Shown here in pieces: positions 1 to 9,260 of a stretch of DNA of 64,000 nucleotides. The DNA comes from Microbacterium thalassium (lineage in GTDB: Bacteria > Actinomycetota > Actinomycetes > Actinomycetales > Microbacteriaceae). The translations under genes and the position numbers were made by a program. The DNA is taken from contig NZ_JACHML010000001.1 in the NCBI RefSeq assembly GCF_014208045.1, forward strand, positions 1,426,001 to 1,490,000, given 5' to 3'. The stretch's first letter is position 1, and every line of letters begins with the position of its first letter. The notes beneath the pieces are model-generated. The model saw only the letters and a program-made list of their open reading frames with translations, ran no database searches and was not told the DNA's origin.

Positions 1-1
1 C

Positions 2-949
2 GACGTCCTCGCGCACCTGTCGGCGCATCCCGCGATCGTGACCGTCTATCAGGCGGGGATCTCGGCCGACGGCCGGCCCTACATCGTGATGGAGTACTGC
101 CCGGGCGCACTCGCCCAGCGCTACCGCATCGAGCGGATGCCGGTCGAGGAGGTGCTGGCGATCGGTGTGCGGATGTCGGGCGCGCTGGAGTCCGCACACC
201 GTGCGGGACTCATCCACCGCGACATCAAGCCCAGCAACATCCTCACCACGACCTTCGGATCGCCGGTGCTCGCCGACTTCGGCATCTCGTCGTCGCTGCT
301 GCGCGCCGGCCGCGACCAGGTGCTGGCGATGTCCATCCCGTGGAGCGCTCCCGAGGTGGTGACCGAGGAGACCTCGGGGACCGTGGCCAGCGAGGTGTGG
401 GGCCTGGGGGCCACCGTGTACTCACTGCTGGCGGGGCACAGTCCGTTCGAGCGGCGCGAGCGCGGGCAGAACTCCCGCGAGCTGCTGCGGCGCCGGATCA
501 CCCGTGCGAGCTACACCGACATCCCGCGCTCCGACGTCCCGGATTCGCTGCAGCGCGTGCTGGCGACCGCGATGAACCGGATCCCCGCGCGCCGCTACCC
601 GTCGGCCCTCGCGTTCGCGGACGCCCTGCGCGACGTGCAGCGCGAGCTCGGCCTGAGCCCGACCCCGGTGGACGTGCCCGAGTCCGGGTGGGCGCCGTCG
701 TCGCGCGAGGTGGACTTCGACGACAGCGTCCTGCGCGGGCCCGTCCGCAGCCGGCTGGAGCGGACCACCGCGCGCAAGAGCGATCGGACGGCGGGTCTGA
801 CCGGGCTGGCGCGCGACGAGGACGAGCCGATCGACGGCGCCGCCGGTGCGCCGCGGCGGCTCGCGCCGTGGCTGGTCGGCGCAGGGGCGGCCGTCGCCGT
901 CGCCGCGGCGGCGGTCATCGCGACGCTGCTGCTGACCGGAGGGCTGTGA
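2..949 (+). CDS. Serine/threonine protein kinase, 5'-truncated by window edge
   Basis: The open frame runs in from the window edge, so the N-lobe with the glycine-rich loop and probably the ATP-binding lysine lies outside. Visible are the catalytic loop HRDIKPSN (215-238), the DFG metal-binding motif (275-283) and a WSAPEVV segment like the APE motif that ends the activation loop. After the kinase domain comes a roughly 100-residue charged juxtamembrane stretch, then one hydrophobic C-terminal helix (about 870-940). The kinase is therefore probably a membrane-anchored Hanks-type enzyme with almost no extracellular part and no PASTA repeats. Its stop overlaps the next start (ATGA). The FHA protein four genes downstream is a plausible phospho-dependent partner; this is inferred from context. 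Confidence 0.93.
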   Translation, partial: DVLAHLSAHPAIVTVYQAGISADGRPYIVMEYCPGALAQRYRIERMPVEEVLAIGVRMSGALESAHRAGLIHRDIKPSNILTTTFGSPVLADFGISSSLLRAGRDQVLAMSIPWSAPEVVTEETSGTVASEVWGLGATVYSLLAGHSPFERRERGQNSRELLRRRITRASYTDIPRSDVPDSLQRVLATAMNRIPARRYPSALAFADALRDVQRELGLSPTPVDVPESGWAPSSREVDFDDSVLRGPVRSRLERTTARKSDRTAGLTGLARDEDEPIDGAAGAPRRLAPWLVGAGAAVAVAAAAVIATLLLTGGL

Positions 950-3900
950 TGAGGCGGCGTTCGCTCGTCGGCGTCATCGCGGCGGTGTGCGCCGGGGCCG
1001 TGCTGGTGGGCGTCGGCGTCGCGTGGCCTGGGCTCGACGCGCGCGAGACGCCCGAGGTCGACACCGCGGTGTGGGCGCTGCAGACGGGCGAGGGCCGCCG
1101 CTACGCGCGCGTGAACACGGCCATCGGCGAGCTCGACACCGTGCGCAGCGTCAGCAATCCATCGCAGGTGGTCCAGGGGGCGGGCGCCGCGTACCTGTAC
1201 ACCGACAGCTACAGCAAGCTCTTCGAGATCGACGGCGCGCTCCCCGTCGACCTCGACGAGCAGGCGCTGCAGGAGGCGAGCTCGACGCCGCGCGGCACCA
1301 CCGACGTCGCCACCGCCGGGGACTTCGTGGCGTACCGCACCGATGCCGGGGCGGTGTACGCGGGGCTGCTGTCGTCGGGTGAGACCTCGCAGGTGGATCC
1401 CTTCTCGGAGCCGGACGACGACGCGCCCCAGTACACCGCCGACGCGATCGCGGTCGGCGCCGACGGCGTTCTGCTGGCCTATTCGCGGGAGGACGCCTCG
1501 GTGCTGCGCTTCGACATCGCGGCGTCGCGGCTGGTCAGCCGCGACGATCTCGACGCGTCGGGCCTGTCGTCTCCCGCGGTGACGGCGGCCGGCGCGACGT
1601 GGGCGGTCGTGGACATCGAGGACGGCGACGTGTGGCTCGCGGATGCCGAGGGGGCGGCATCCGCCCCGACGACGGGCGCCGTCGTGCTCGGCCGACCCGA
1701 CCCGGCCGGGAGCGCCGTCTATCTCGCCGACGAGACCGGGCTGGTGAGGGTGGCAGCCGACGGCACCGCGGTCGAGCGGGTCGCCGGCGACGGCAGCGCC
1801 GTGCTCGGCGAGCCGGCGCAGCCGATCGTGCACGACGGCGAGGTGTTCGCGGCGTGGCTCGCGCGCGGCTCGGACGGCGGGACCCTGTGGCGCTCGACCT
1901 CGGGGTCCGCGCCGCTGGACTACGGCGACGGCGAGCTGCCCGACCAGCGGCGGCCGGTCTTCGTCGCCGGCGATTCGGCGGTCATCCTCAACGAGACCCG
2001 CACCGGGTGGGTGTGGACCGTCCCGGACGGCCGGCTGGTCGCCTCGAGCCAGGACTGGACGCTCGACGACCGCATCGACCCCGAGGCCGTGCCCAGCGAC
2101 GAGCAGCTGAGCGTCGTGATCGATCCGAAGCCGCCGGTCGCCGAGCCCGACGCGTTCGGCGTCCGCGCGGGTGCTCTCGTCACGCTTCCCGTCCTCATGA
2201 ACGACCACGATCCGAACGAGGACGTGCTCGCGATCGATCCCGAGTCGGTCGCCGGTCTCGATCCCGGGTTCGGGGAGGTGTCGATCACGGACGACGGGCA
2301 GCGCCTCGCCGTGCGGGTCTCGGCGACCGCGAGCGGCACCGCGTCGCTGCGCTACGTCGTCACGGACGGCACCGCCGAAGGCGGACTGCGCTCGTCCCCG
2401 GCCGCCGTGGCGCTGACGGTGGTCGACGGCGCGCAGAACACCGGCCCGCAATGGTGCGGCGTCGAGGACTGCCTGCTGGAGTGGCCCGAGCCCGAGGTCG
2501 CGCGCGGCGGGACGGTCACCGTGCCCGTGCTGCCGGGCTGGGTCGACCCCGAGGGCGACCCGCTGCTGCTGCTGTCGGTCGAGAACGAGACCGGGGTCGG
2601 CAGCGTCGCGGCGACGCCGGCGGGCGACGTCGTCTACCAGCACGACGACGACGGCTCGGGCGTGGATCAGCTCATCACCCTGTCGGTCACGGTGTCGGAC
2701 ACGGCCGGCGCGACGTCGACGCGCCCGCTGATCGTGCGGGCGGCGGCCGACCCGGTGCTCGCGGTCGACTCGTTCGCGGTGATCGACTCGATCGAGGCGG
2801 GCATCTCCGTCGACGTCGCGCCTCACGTGACCGGAACCGCCGGCGCGATGTCGCTGGAGTCGGTGCGCGTGCTCGACGACGCCGCGGCCACGGCGACCCT
2901 CGTCGCGGGCTCCACGACGTTCGACTTCGCCGCGCGGCAGCCGGGCACGTTCCGTGTCGGCTTCACCGTGACCGACGGCCGGTCGGATGCCGCCGGGACC
3001 GCGCGCATCACGATCCTCGCCGCCGACGCGCCCGCTCAGCTGGCGACCTCCCCGGTCGTCGCCTTCGTCCGGCCCCAGCAGGACGCCACGCTCGACGTGT
3101 TCGCGGCGGTGTCCAACCCGACGCGGCGGGTGCTGCTGCTCAGCGACGTCGTCACCACGCCCGACGCGGGGGCGTCGCTGACCGTCGACGCGGTGGCGCA
3201 GAACCATCTGCGCGTGTCGGGGACGACCGCCGACGCCGCGGCGGGGCGGCTCGGCAGCGTCCGCTACATCGTCAGCGACGGCACCGACGACGCGGGCTCC
3301 CGCGTCGAGGGGGAGGCGACCGTCTACCTGCTGCCGCCGGCACCCGAGCTCGCGCCGATCGCCGTCGACGACACGGTGCTCGTGCGCGCCGGGGCGCAGA
3401 TCGACGTGCCGGTGCTCGAGAACGACATCGCCCCCGCCGGCGGCCTTCCCATCCTGAACCCCGCGACCGTGACGTCGTCGTCGCCCGACGCGCTGGCGTT
3501 CGCCTCGGGCGACGTGCTGCGGTACCTGGCGCCCGAGGAGCCGGGGGAGTACACGGTCGAGTACTCGGTCTACTCGGCGGGGTCGCCTGCCCTCGCCGAC
3601 ACCGCGGTGGTGCGCATCAGCGTCCTCGACGCCGATGCGAACCGCTCGCCGCTGCCCGCCACGCTGGAGGGGCGCGTGCTCAGCGGCCAGTCGACGCTCA
3701 TCGAATTCGACGGCTTCGGGATGGACCCCGACGGCGACGTCGTCGCCCTCGACGGCATCACCGAGCAGCCCGAGCGCGGCGCGGCCGCGATCAGCGCCGA
3801 CGGCGCGTCGATCGTCTACACGAGCGTCCCCGGCGACCGCGGCCAGGTGTCCTTCCGCTACCGCGTCGCCGACGCGTTCGGCCGGACCGGCGAGGGCACG

Positions 3901-6900
3901 GTGCGCGTCGGCGTGCTGGACGCCGAGTCCAATCCGAGCCCGGTCACCTACACGGACTACGTGCAGGTGCAGGTGGGGATCGGCAGCCGCATCCGGGTCA
4001 GCCCGCTCGCCAACGACGTGGACCCGACGATGGGAGAGCTGACCCTCACGCAGGTGCGGCCCGACGTCGTCGCGATCCTCGAGGACGGGACGCCGAACCC
4101 CGAGTACACGCGGACTGCGGGGCTGATCCGGTCCACGCGGGACGACACCGTCCTCATCTCGGCCGGCACCGAACCCGGCGTCATGTCGTTCCTCTACGAC
4201 GTCGAGTCCTCGTCGGGCAATACCGGCCGCGGACTGATCGTCGTCAAGGTGGTGCGCGACAGCGTGCCGGACTATCCGGTCGTCGCCGACACCGTGCTCA
4301 CGGTCGAGACGCGCGAGGACTTCCCCGACGGCGTCGACGTCCTCGCCGACCGCGTGTCGTGGTCGGGAGGAGACGTCGACGATCTCGTCGTGACGCTGTG
4401 GGGCCCGGCCGACGGCGTGTGGGTCGACGGGCCGCGGCTGGGCGGGGACCTGCCCGAGACCTCGCGGATCATCCCGTTCGCCGTCACCGGCACCGGAGCC
4501 TCCGGGGAGGTGACGACGTACGCGTTCCTGCGCGTGCCCGGCGACGGCGACCTGGCTCTGGCGCTGAGGACGGGATTCTCGGCTCCTCAGGTGGACGAGC
4601 TGGGGTCGACGGACTTCGACATGGCCGACCTCGTCGCGCTGCCGCGCGGCGCGACGCTCGAGATGGGCTCCGACATCGTCGCGTCGGGAGCGCGGCCGGA
4701 TGCCGTGTGCACGCGCGCGGGACCGACGACGGTGCGCTACGAGGCCGGAGCCGGCGCCCCGTGGGCGGACGCGTGCCGCGTGCCGGTGCGCACCGCCGGC
4801 GATGAGGAGTGGACGTACCTGTCGGTGCCCATCACCGTGTTCGCGCTCGACCCGCAGCCCGAGCTGCGCGCCGCCTCGCTCACCGTCGGACCCGGCGAAG
4901 TCCGGACGTTCGACCTCACCGAGATGACGCGGTGGCAGCTGCGCGCCGACTGGGAGGGCATCCGCTACGCCGTCTCCTACGGGGGAACCTCGTTCGACGT
5001 GTCGCTGACGGGGACGATCGTGACCGTCACGGGACGGGACCGGGCGCTCCCCGGCGCCGAGGAGGCCGCGATCGTGACGGTCACCAGCCACGGCTCGGTC
5101 GCGCCGGTGCGCCTCATCCTGCGGGTGGGTGCGGCGCCGTCGACGCTGCCGCAGGGCGGGACGGTCGCGCATCAGTGCACGCAGGCGGCCGGGTCGAGCT
5201 GCACCATCTCGGTCGTCGCCGCGCCGGGCGAGGTCAACCCGCTCCCGCGCACGCCGCTCGAGGTCATCGACGTGCGTGCGACCGGCCCGTGCGTCGGCGT
5301 GAGCTTCCGGGTCGCCTCGAGCACCGCGGTGACGGCGACGTGGGACGCCGACGCGCCGGGCGCGACGTGCACGGCGTCCTTCTCGGTGCGCGACGCGCAG
5401 CAGCGGCGCACCAACGCCGAGCGCGACGGCACCCTCGTCCTGGATCTGCTCGGGTACCCGAAGGCCCCGGCGAGCGTGTCGCAGACCGCGTACGGCGACG
5501 GCACCCTCACGCTGCGGGTGGATCCCGGCGACGCGCGCCAGGCGTACCCGGCCCTCACGGGTTTCTCGGTGCTGCGCGGCGGAACGGTCGTTGCCCGCTG
5601 CGACGCCGACGGCGTGTGCCCGGACATCTCCGCGCCCAACGGCGACGCACGCGAGTACGAGGCGGTCGCGGTCAACGCCGTCGGCCGGTCGCGCGAGGCG
5701 GTGCGGACCGTCGCGTGGGCGTACGAGCCGCCGCCGGCTCCCGAGTCCGTCACCGCGCAGCCCGTCGTGACCGGCGGCGACGGGGGCATCGTGGCGCTGG
5801 CGGTGACCGGCATCGACGGAGCTCAGACCGGGGCGATCGAGATCGAGAGCGAGACCGGCGAGACGCTGACCCTCTCGGTCGGACCCGGTCAGACGCGCCT
5901 CGAGGTGGCGTCGTACCGGATCGGGACGAACTCCCGCACCGCGGTGACGGTCACCCCCGTGTCGCGGTTCGAGCTGCCGCCGGGCCTGACGGGGACCCAG
6001 GCGGGCACGGCGGTCACGGTCCGCACGAACGGCGTGGGAGCCCCGCTCGACCCGCAGCTGACGCTCGCGTCCGCCTCGGACGGCGACGGAACCTCGACGG
6101 TGACGGCGCGGGCCGCCGCGGCCTCCGGCGGCGACGGGTCGACGGTGCGGTACGGCATCGTGCCGGAGGGCTCCGCCTGCCAGGTGACGGAGGACGGCGA
6201 CACGGCCACGTTCTCGGGCCTCGCCGACGGCGAGGAGTACCGGTACACGATGTGCGCGGAGTCCTGGTTCGAGGGCGTCCCGTACGGGCGCGTGACGGCG
6301 ACGGCGACGGTGCGGGCTCAGCAGACGGGCAGGGCGCCCACCGGCTGGACGTTCGTCGTCGACGCGACGCCCGTTGTCGGATCCGGGCGCGCCGAGTGGA
6401 TCATCCGCGACCAGCCCACCTCGGACGAGCGCGTGCCGAACAACAACACCGTGGAGTTCAGCGGTGCGCCGCCGACATCGGTCTTCGGGCGGGACCCCGG
6501 GATCCTGGTGCGCTACGTGCACACGTTCTGGAACCGGACGACGCCATGGGCGACGGTGGTGCCGGCGGCGGGAAGCGCGCCGTACCAGCTCCAGGCGAGC
6601 TGGACCGCGACATCGTGCGTCGGCGGGGGGCAGCTCGAGCTGCAGGGCGGCTCGTCGGCGGGTCCGTCCGGCGGCACGGCGACCATCTCGTTCGGCAGCG
6701 CCTCGCTGGTCTACCGCGACGCCGACGGCGCCGTGCTCGCCCACGCCGAGGGGACGTGGGAGGTCCCGGTCGGCGCCGCGAGCGTGGACGGCATCTCCGT
6801 CACCGCGGACTGGGACGCCCAGGGCTGGGGCCTCCAGCCCGCGACGACGACGTTCTCGGCATCCTGCACCCCCAACCTCCCCCCGGACGACTCCGGCCCC

Positions 6901-6909
6901 CAGCCCTGA
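949..6909 (+). CDS. Large secreted Ig-like / fibronectin type III repeat protein
   Basis: This 1986-residue protein begins with an Arg-rich cap and one hydrophobic segment (about residues 6-28), a signal anchor or signal peptide. Residues 40-390 look like a beta-propeller or beta-rich sensor region. From about 395 there are Ig/cadherin-like repeats with the LxND or DPxGD signature, for example PVLMNDHDP, PVLENDIAP and SPLANDVDP near residues 410, 825 and 1020. Fibronectin type III-like modules follow from about 1505 and 1595. The C-terminus is hydrophilic, with no membrane anchor or LPxTG motif. I chose the ATG overlapping the kinase stop because it gives the signal segment; the open frame extends upstream only as a shadow. 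It is probably the extracellular sensing or adhesive partner of this locus; the ligand is unknown. Confidence 0.88.
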   Translation: MRRRSLVGVIAAVCAGAVLVGVGVAWPGLDARETPEVDTAVWALQTGEGRRYARVNTAIGELDTVRSVSNPSQVVQGAGAAYLYTDSYSKLFEIDGALPVDLDEQALQEASSTPRGTTDVATAGDFVAYRTDAGAVYAGLLSSGETSQVDPFSEPDDDAPQYTADAIAVGADGVLLAYSREDASVLRFDIAASRLVSRDDLDASGLSSPAVTAAGATWAVVDIEDGDVWLADAEGAASAPTTGAVVLGRPDPAGSAVYLADETGLVRVAADGTAVERVAGDGSAVLGEPAQPIVHDGEVFAAWLARGSDGGTLWRSTSGSAPLDYGDGELPDQRRPVFVAGDSAVILNETRTGWVWTVPDGRLVASSQDWTLDDRIDPEAVPSDEQLSVVIDPKPPVAEPDAFGVRAGALVTLPVLMNDHDPNEDVLAIDPESVAGLDPGFGEVSITDDGQRLAVRVSATASGTASLRYVVTDGTAEGGLRSSPAAVALTVVDGAQNTGPQWCGVEDCLLEWPEPEVARGGTVTVPVLPGWVDPEGDPLLLLSVENETGVGSVAATPAGDVVYQHDDDGSGVDQLITLSVTVSDTAGATSTRPLIVRAAADPVLAVDSFAVIDSIEAGISVDVAPHVTGTAGAMSLESVRVLDDAAATATLVAGSTTFDFAARQPGTFRVGFTVTDGRSDAAGTARITILAADAPAQLATSPVVAFVRPQQDATLDVFAAVSNPTRRVLLLSDVVTTPDAGASLTVDAVAQNHLRVSGTTADAAAGRLGSVRYIVSDGTDDAGSRVEGEATVYLLPPAPELAPIAVDDTVLVRAGAQIDVPVLENDIAPAGGLPILNPATVTSSSPDALAFASGDVLRYLAPEEPGEYTVEYSVYSAGSPALADTAVVRISVLDADANRSPLPATLEGRVLSGQSTLIEFDGFGMDPDGDVVALDGITEQPERGAAAISADGASIVYTSVPGDRGQVSFRYRVADAFGRTGEGTVRVGVLDAESNPSPVTYTDYVQVQVGIGSRIRVSPLANDVDPTMGELTLTQVRPDVVAILEDGTPNPEYTRTAGLIRSTRDDTVLISAGTEPGVMSFLYDVESSSGNTGRGLIVVKVVRDSVPDYPVVADTVLTVETREDFPDGVDVLADRVSWSGGDVDDLVVTLWGPADGVWVDGPRLGGDLPETSRIIPFAVTGTGASGEVTTYAFLRVPGDGDLALALRTGFSAPQVDELGSTDFDMADLVALPRGATLEMGSDIVASGARPDAVCTRAGPTTVRYEAGAGAPWADACRVPVRTAGDEEWTYLSVPITVFALDPQPELRAASLTVGPGEVRTFDLTEMTRWQLRADWEGIRYAVSYGGTSFDVSLTGTIVTVTGRDRALPGAEEAAIVTVTSHGSVAPVRLILRVGAAPSTLPQGGTVAHQCTQAAGSSCTISVVAAPGEVNPLPRTPLEVIDVRATGPCVGVSFRVASSTAVTATWDADAPGATCTASFSVRDAQQRRTNAERDGTLVLDLLGYPKAPASVSQTAYGDGTLTLRVDPGDARQAYPALTGFSVLRGGTVVARCDADGVCPDISAPNGDAREYEAVAVNAVGRSREAVRTVAWAYEPPPAPESVTAQPVVTGGDGGIVALAVTGIDGAQTGAIEIESETGETLTLSVGPGQTRLEVASYRIGTNSRTAVTVTPVSRFELPPGLTGTQAGTAVTVRTNGVGAPLDPQLTLASASDGDGTSTVTARAAAASGGDGSTVRYGIVPEGSACQVTEDGDTATFSGLADGEEYRYTMCAESWFEGVPYGRVTATATVRAQQTGRAPTGWTFVVDATPVVGSGRAEWIIRDQPTSDERVPNNNTVEFSGAPPTSVFGRDPGILVRYVHTFWNRTTPWATVVPAAGSAPYQLQASWTATSCVGGGQLELQGGSSAGPSGGTATISFGSASLVYRDADGAVLAHAEGTWEVPVGAASVDGISVTADWDAQGWGLQPATTTFSASCTPNLPPDDSGPQP

Positions 6910-6924
6910 CCCGGAAGGCCTCAC

Positions 6925-7890
6925 ATGACCATCACCCAGGAGCAGGCGACGTGGTTCGCCCAGACCTTCGACCAGATCGCCGACAACGTCGAGCGCGCCA
7001 TCCTCGGCAAGCGCCACGTGGTCGAACTGGTGCTCACCGCGATGCTCAGCGAGGGCCACGTGCTGCTGGAGGACGTCCCGGGAACCGGCAAGACCTCGCT
7101 CGCGCGGGCCATGGCCCAGTCGGTGCAGGGCACGAACACGCGCATCCAGTTCACGCCCGACCTGCTTCCCGGCGACATCACCGGCGTGAGCGTGTACGAC
7201 CAGAAGGAGGGCGTCTTCGAGTTCCACGCGGGACCGGTCTTCGCCAACGTGGTCCTCGCGGATGAGATCAACCGCGCGAGCCCCAAGACCCAGTCGGCGC
7301 TGCTGGAGGTCATGGAGGAGGGGCGCGTGACCGTGGACGGGGTGAGCCGCCAGGTGGGCGTGCCGTTCCTGGTCCTCGCGACGCAGAACCCCGTCGAGCA
7401 GGCCGGCACGTACCGCCTTCCCGAAGCGCAGCTGGACCGATTCATGATGCGCGCGTCGCTCGGGTATCCCGACCATGCGGCGACCGTGCGCATCCTCGAC
7501 GGCGCGGCCGTCCCCACCGCGGAGCTCGCCCCCATCATCACGCCCGAGGCGATGGTCGGGATGGCAGACCTCGCCGCGCAGGTCTACGTGGACGCGCTCG
7601 TGCTGGACTACATCTCGCGCATCGTCGACGCGACGCGCTCGGCCGACGAGGTCCGCCTGGGCGTCAGCATCCGCGGCGCCCTCGCGCTGACCCGGGCGGT
7701 GCGCACGCGCGCGGTGTCGCAGGCACGCACGTACGGGACCCCCGACGATGTGAAGGCGCTCGCCGTCGCGGTGCTCGCCCATCGCCTTATCCTCCATCCC
7801 GAAGCGGAGTTCGACGGGGTCACCCCCGAGTCGGTCATCGGCCAGGTGCTCCTCGACGTCGATCCGCCCAGCAGTCGCGAGGCGGTATGA
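6925..7890 (+). CDS. MoxR-family AAA+ ATPase
   Basis: This 321-residue cytoplasmic ATPase has a Walker A GTGKTS near residue 55 and a Walker B region with LADEINRA near residue 112, followed by the MoxR signature SALLEVMEEG. ATQNPVEQ is the sensor 1 region. MoxR proteins usually act as chaperones with VWA or DUF58 partners. Here the next gene overlaps by four bases and encodes DUF58, so the two products are probably co-translated and interact. Length is typical for the family. Confidence 0.96.
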   Translation: MTITQEQATWFAQTFDQIADNVERAILGKRHVVELVLTAMLSEGHVLLEDVPGTGKTSLARAMAQSVQGTNTRIQFTPDLLPGDITGVSVYDQKEGVFEFHAGPVFANVVLADEINRASPKTQSALLEVMEEGRVTVDGVSRQVGVPFLVLATQNPVEQAGTYRLPEAQLDRFMMRASLGYPDHAATVRILDGAAVPTAELAPIITPEAMVGMADLAAQVYVDALVLDYISRIVDATRSADEVRLGVSIRGALALTRAVRTRAVSQARTYGTPDDVKALAVAVLAHRLILHPEAEFDGVTPESVIGQVLLDVDPPSSREAV

Positions 7891-9260
7891 GCTTCGGCGA
7901 AGAGCACCTGACGCGCACGACCGTGGCCACCTCCACGGGAGGTCGCGGCGACGAGACCGCGACCTCGGTGGCGGGAGGCTCGGGCGGCCGCTCGCTGGTG
8001 CGGTTCGTGGTGTGGTGGACGCGGGCGTGGCGGGCGTTCGGGGCGGCCACGCGCGCGAGCGCGGCGTGGGCGGCGCGCACCGTCCGGCCGGCGGGCGCCC
8101 TGGTCGCGCTCGCCGCGACGGCCGGCCTGGGTGTCGGGCTCGCCTTCGGCTGGGTCGAGTGGATGATCGCCGGCGGCGCGTCCCTGCTGCTGCTGACGGC
8201 GTCGGTCCCGTTCCTCTTCGGAGCGCGCGCGTACGACGTGGACCTCACGCTCTCGCGCGAGCACGTCACGGCGGGTCAGGGGATCACCGGCCGGGTCGAG
8301 GTGCGCAACGTCCACCGGCGCACCGCCCTGCCCGGCGCCATCGACATCCCGGTCGGCGCCGGGCTCGTGGAGTTCGGCGTGCCGCTTCTGCGCGGCGGGC
8401 AGACCCACGCGCAGGACCTCGAGATCCCGGGCCTGCGTCGGGGGATCGTGACCGTGGGACCGGCCACCACGGTCCGCGGCGATCCGATCGGACTGCTGCG
8501 TCGCGAGCACGCCTTCGCCGACGTCCACGATCTGTACGTCCATCCCCGCACGGTGGTCCTGCCCACCATGAGCGCGGGGCTCATCCGCGATCTCGAGGGG
8601 CTGCCGACGCGGCGGCTGGTCGACGCCGACATGTCGTTCCACGCGATCCGCGAGTACGCCCCGGGCGATGCCCGGCGCCAGGTCCACTGGAAGTCGACGG
8701 CGAAGACGGGCCGGCTCATGGTCCGCCAGTACGAGGAGTCCCGGCGCTCGCGCATGGCCGTCGTGCTCGGCGTCGGCGCCGGGGAGCACCTCGACGACGA
8801 CGAGTTCGAGCTCGCCGTCTCCTGCGCGGCGTCGCTGGGGCTGCGGGCCATCCGCGACGCGCGCGACGTCGAGATCGTCGTGGGCGCCGAGGTCCCGCGC
8901 GCCGTGCGCAGCCGCCTGCGCTCGATCCGCCGCCTGCCGGCCGGCTCGCCCCGGGCGATGCTCGACGGCTTCAGCGGCGTCACGCCGCTCGAGGCCACGA
9001 TGCCGGTGGCCGACGTGTGCCGCCTCGTGGCCGAGAGCGGCGGCGGCATGTCGGTCGCGCTCGTCGTCGTGGGATCGACCGTGCCGCTCGCCCGGCTGCA
9101 GCAGGCCGCCCTGGCCTTCCCCGCCGACACGGTCGTGATCGCCGTCGTGTGCGACGAGCGCGCCCATCCGCGGATGCAGTCGCTCTCGGGGCTGACCGTC
9201 CTCACCATCGGCACGCTCGACGACCTGACCGGGCTCCTGCATCGGGGAGCGGCATCGTGA
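7887..9260 (+). CDS. DUF58 domain-containing membrane protein
   Basis: This 457-residue protein carries the DUF58 hallmark (RQVHWKSTAKTGRLMVRQYE near residue 263), preceded by the family's SFHAIREYAPGD segment. Two hydrophobic stretches lie near residues 70-115 and should anchor it in the membrane; the first 50 residues are hydrophilic. DUF58 proteins are VWA-related and accompany MoxR ATPases. The ATG overlaps the moxR stop and the end overlaps the GTG of the transglutaminase-like gene. Molecular function is not established for the family. Confidence 0.93.
   Translation: MSFGEEHLTRTTVATSTGGRGDETATSVAGGSGGRSLVRFVVWWTRAWRAFGAATRASAAWAARTVRPAGALVALAATAGLGVGLAFGWVEWMIAGGASLLLLTASVPFLFGARAYDVDLTLSREHVTAGQGITGRVEVRNVHRRTALPGAIDIPVGAGLVEFGVPLLRGGQTHAQDLEIPGLRRGIVTVGPATTVRGDPIGLLRREHAFADVHDLYVHPRTVVLPTMSAGLIRDLEGLPTRRLVDADMSFHAIREYAPGDARRQVHWKSTAKTGRLMVRQYEESRRSRMAVVLGVGAGEHLDDDEFELAVSCAASLGLRAIRDARDVEIVVGAEVPRAVRSRLRSIRRLPAGSPRAMLDGFSGVTPLEATMPVADVCRLVAESGGGMSVALVVVGSTVPLARLQQAALAFPADTVVIAVVCDERAHPRMQSLSGLTVLTIGTLDDLTGLLHRGAAS

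Noticed and set aside
595..7797. A 2400-codon open frame on the minus strand opposite the Ig-like and MoxR genes
   Set aside because: It is an artefact of GC-rich third positions; the product is Arg/Ala/Gly-rich without any domain, and the plus strand carries recognisable proteins.
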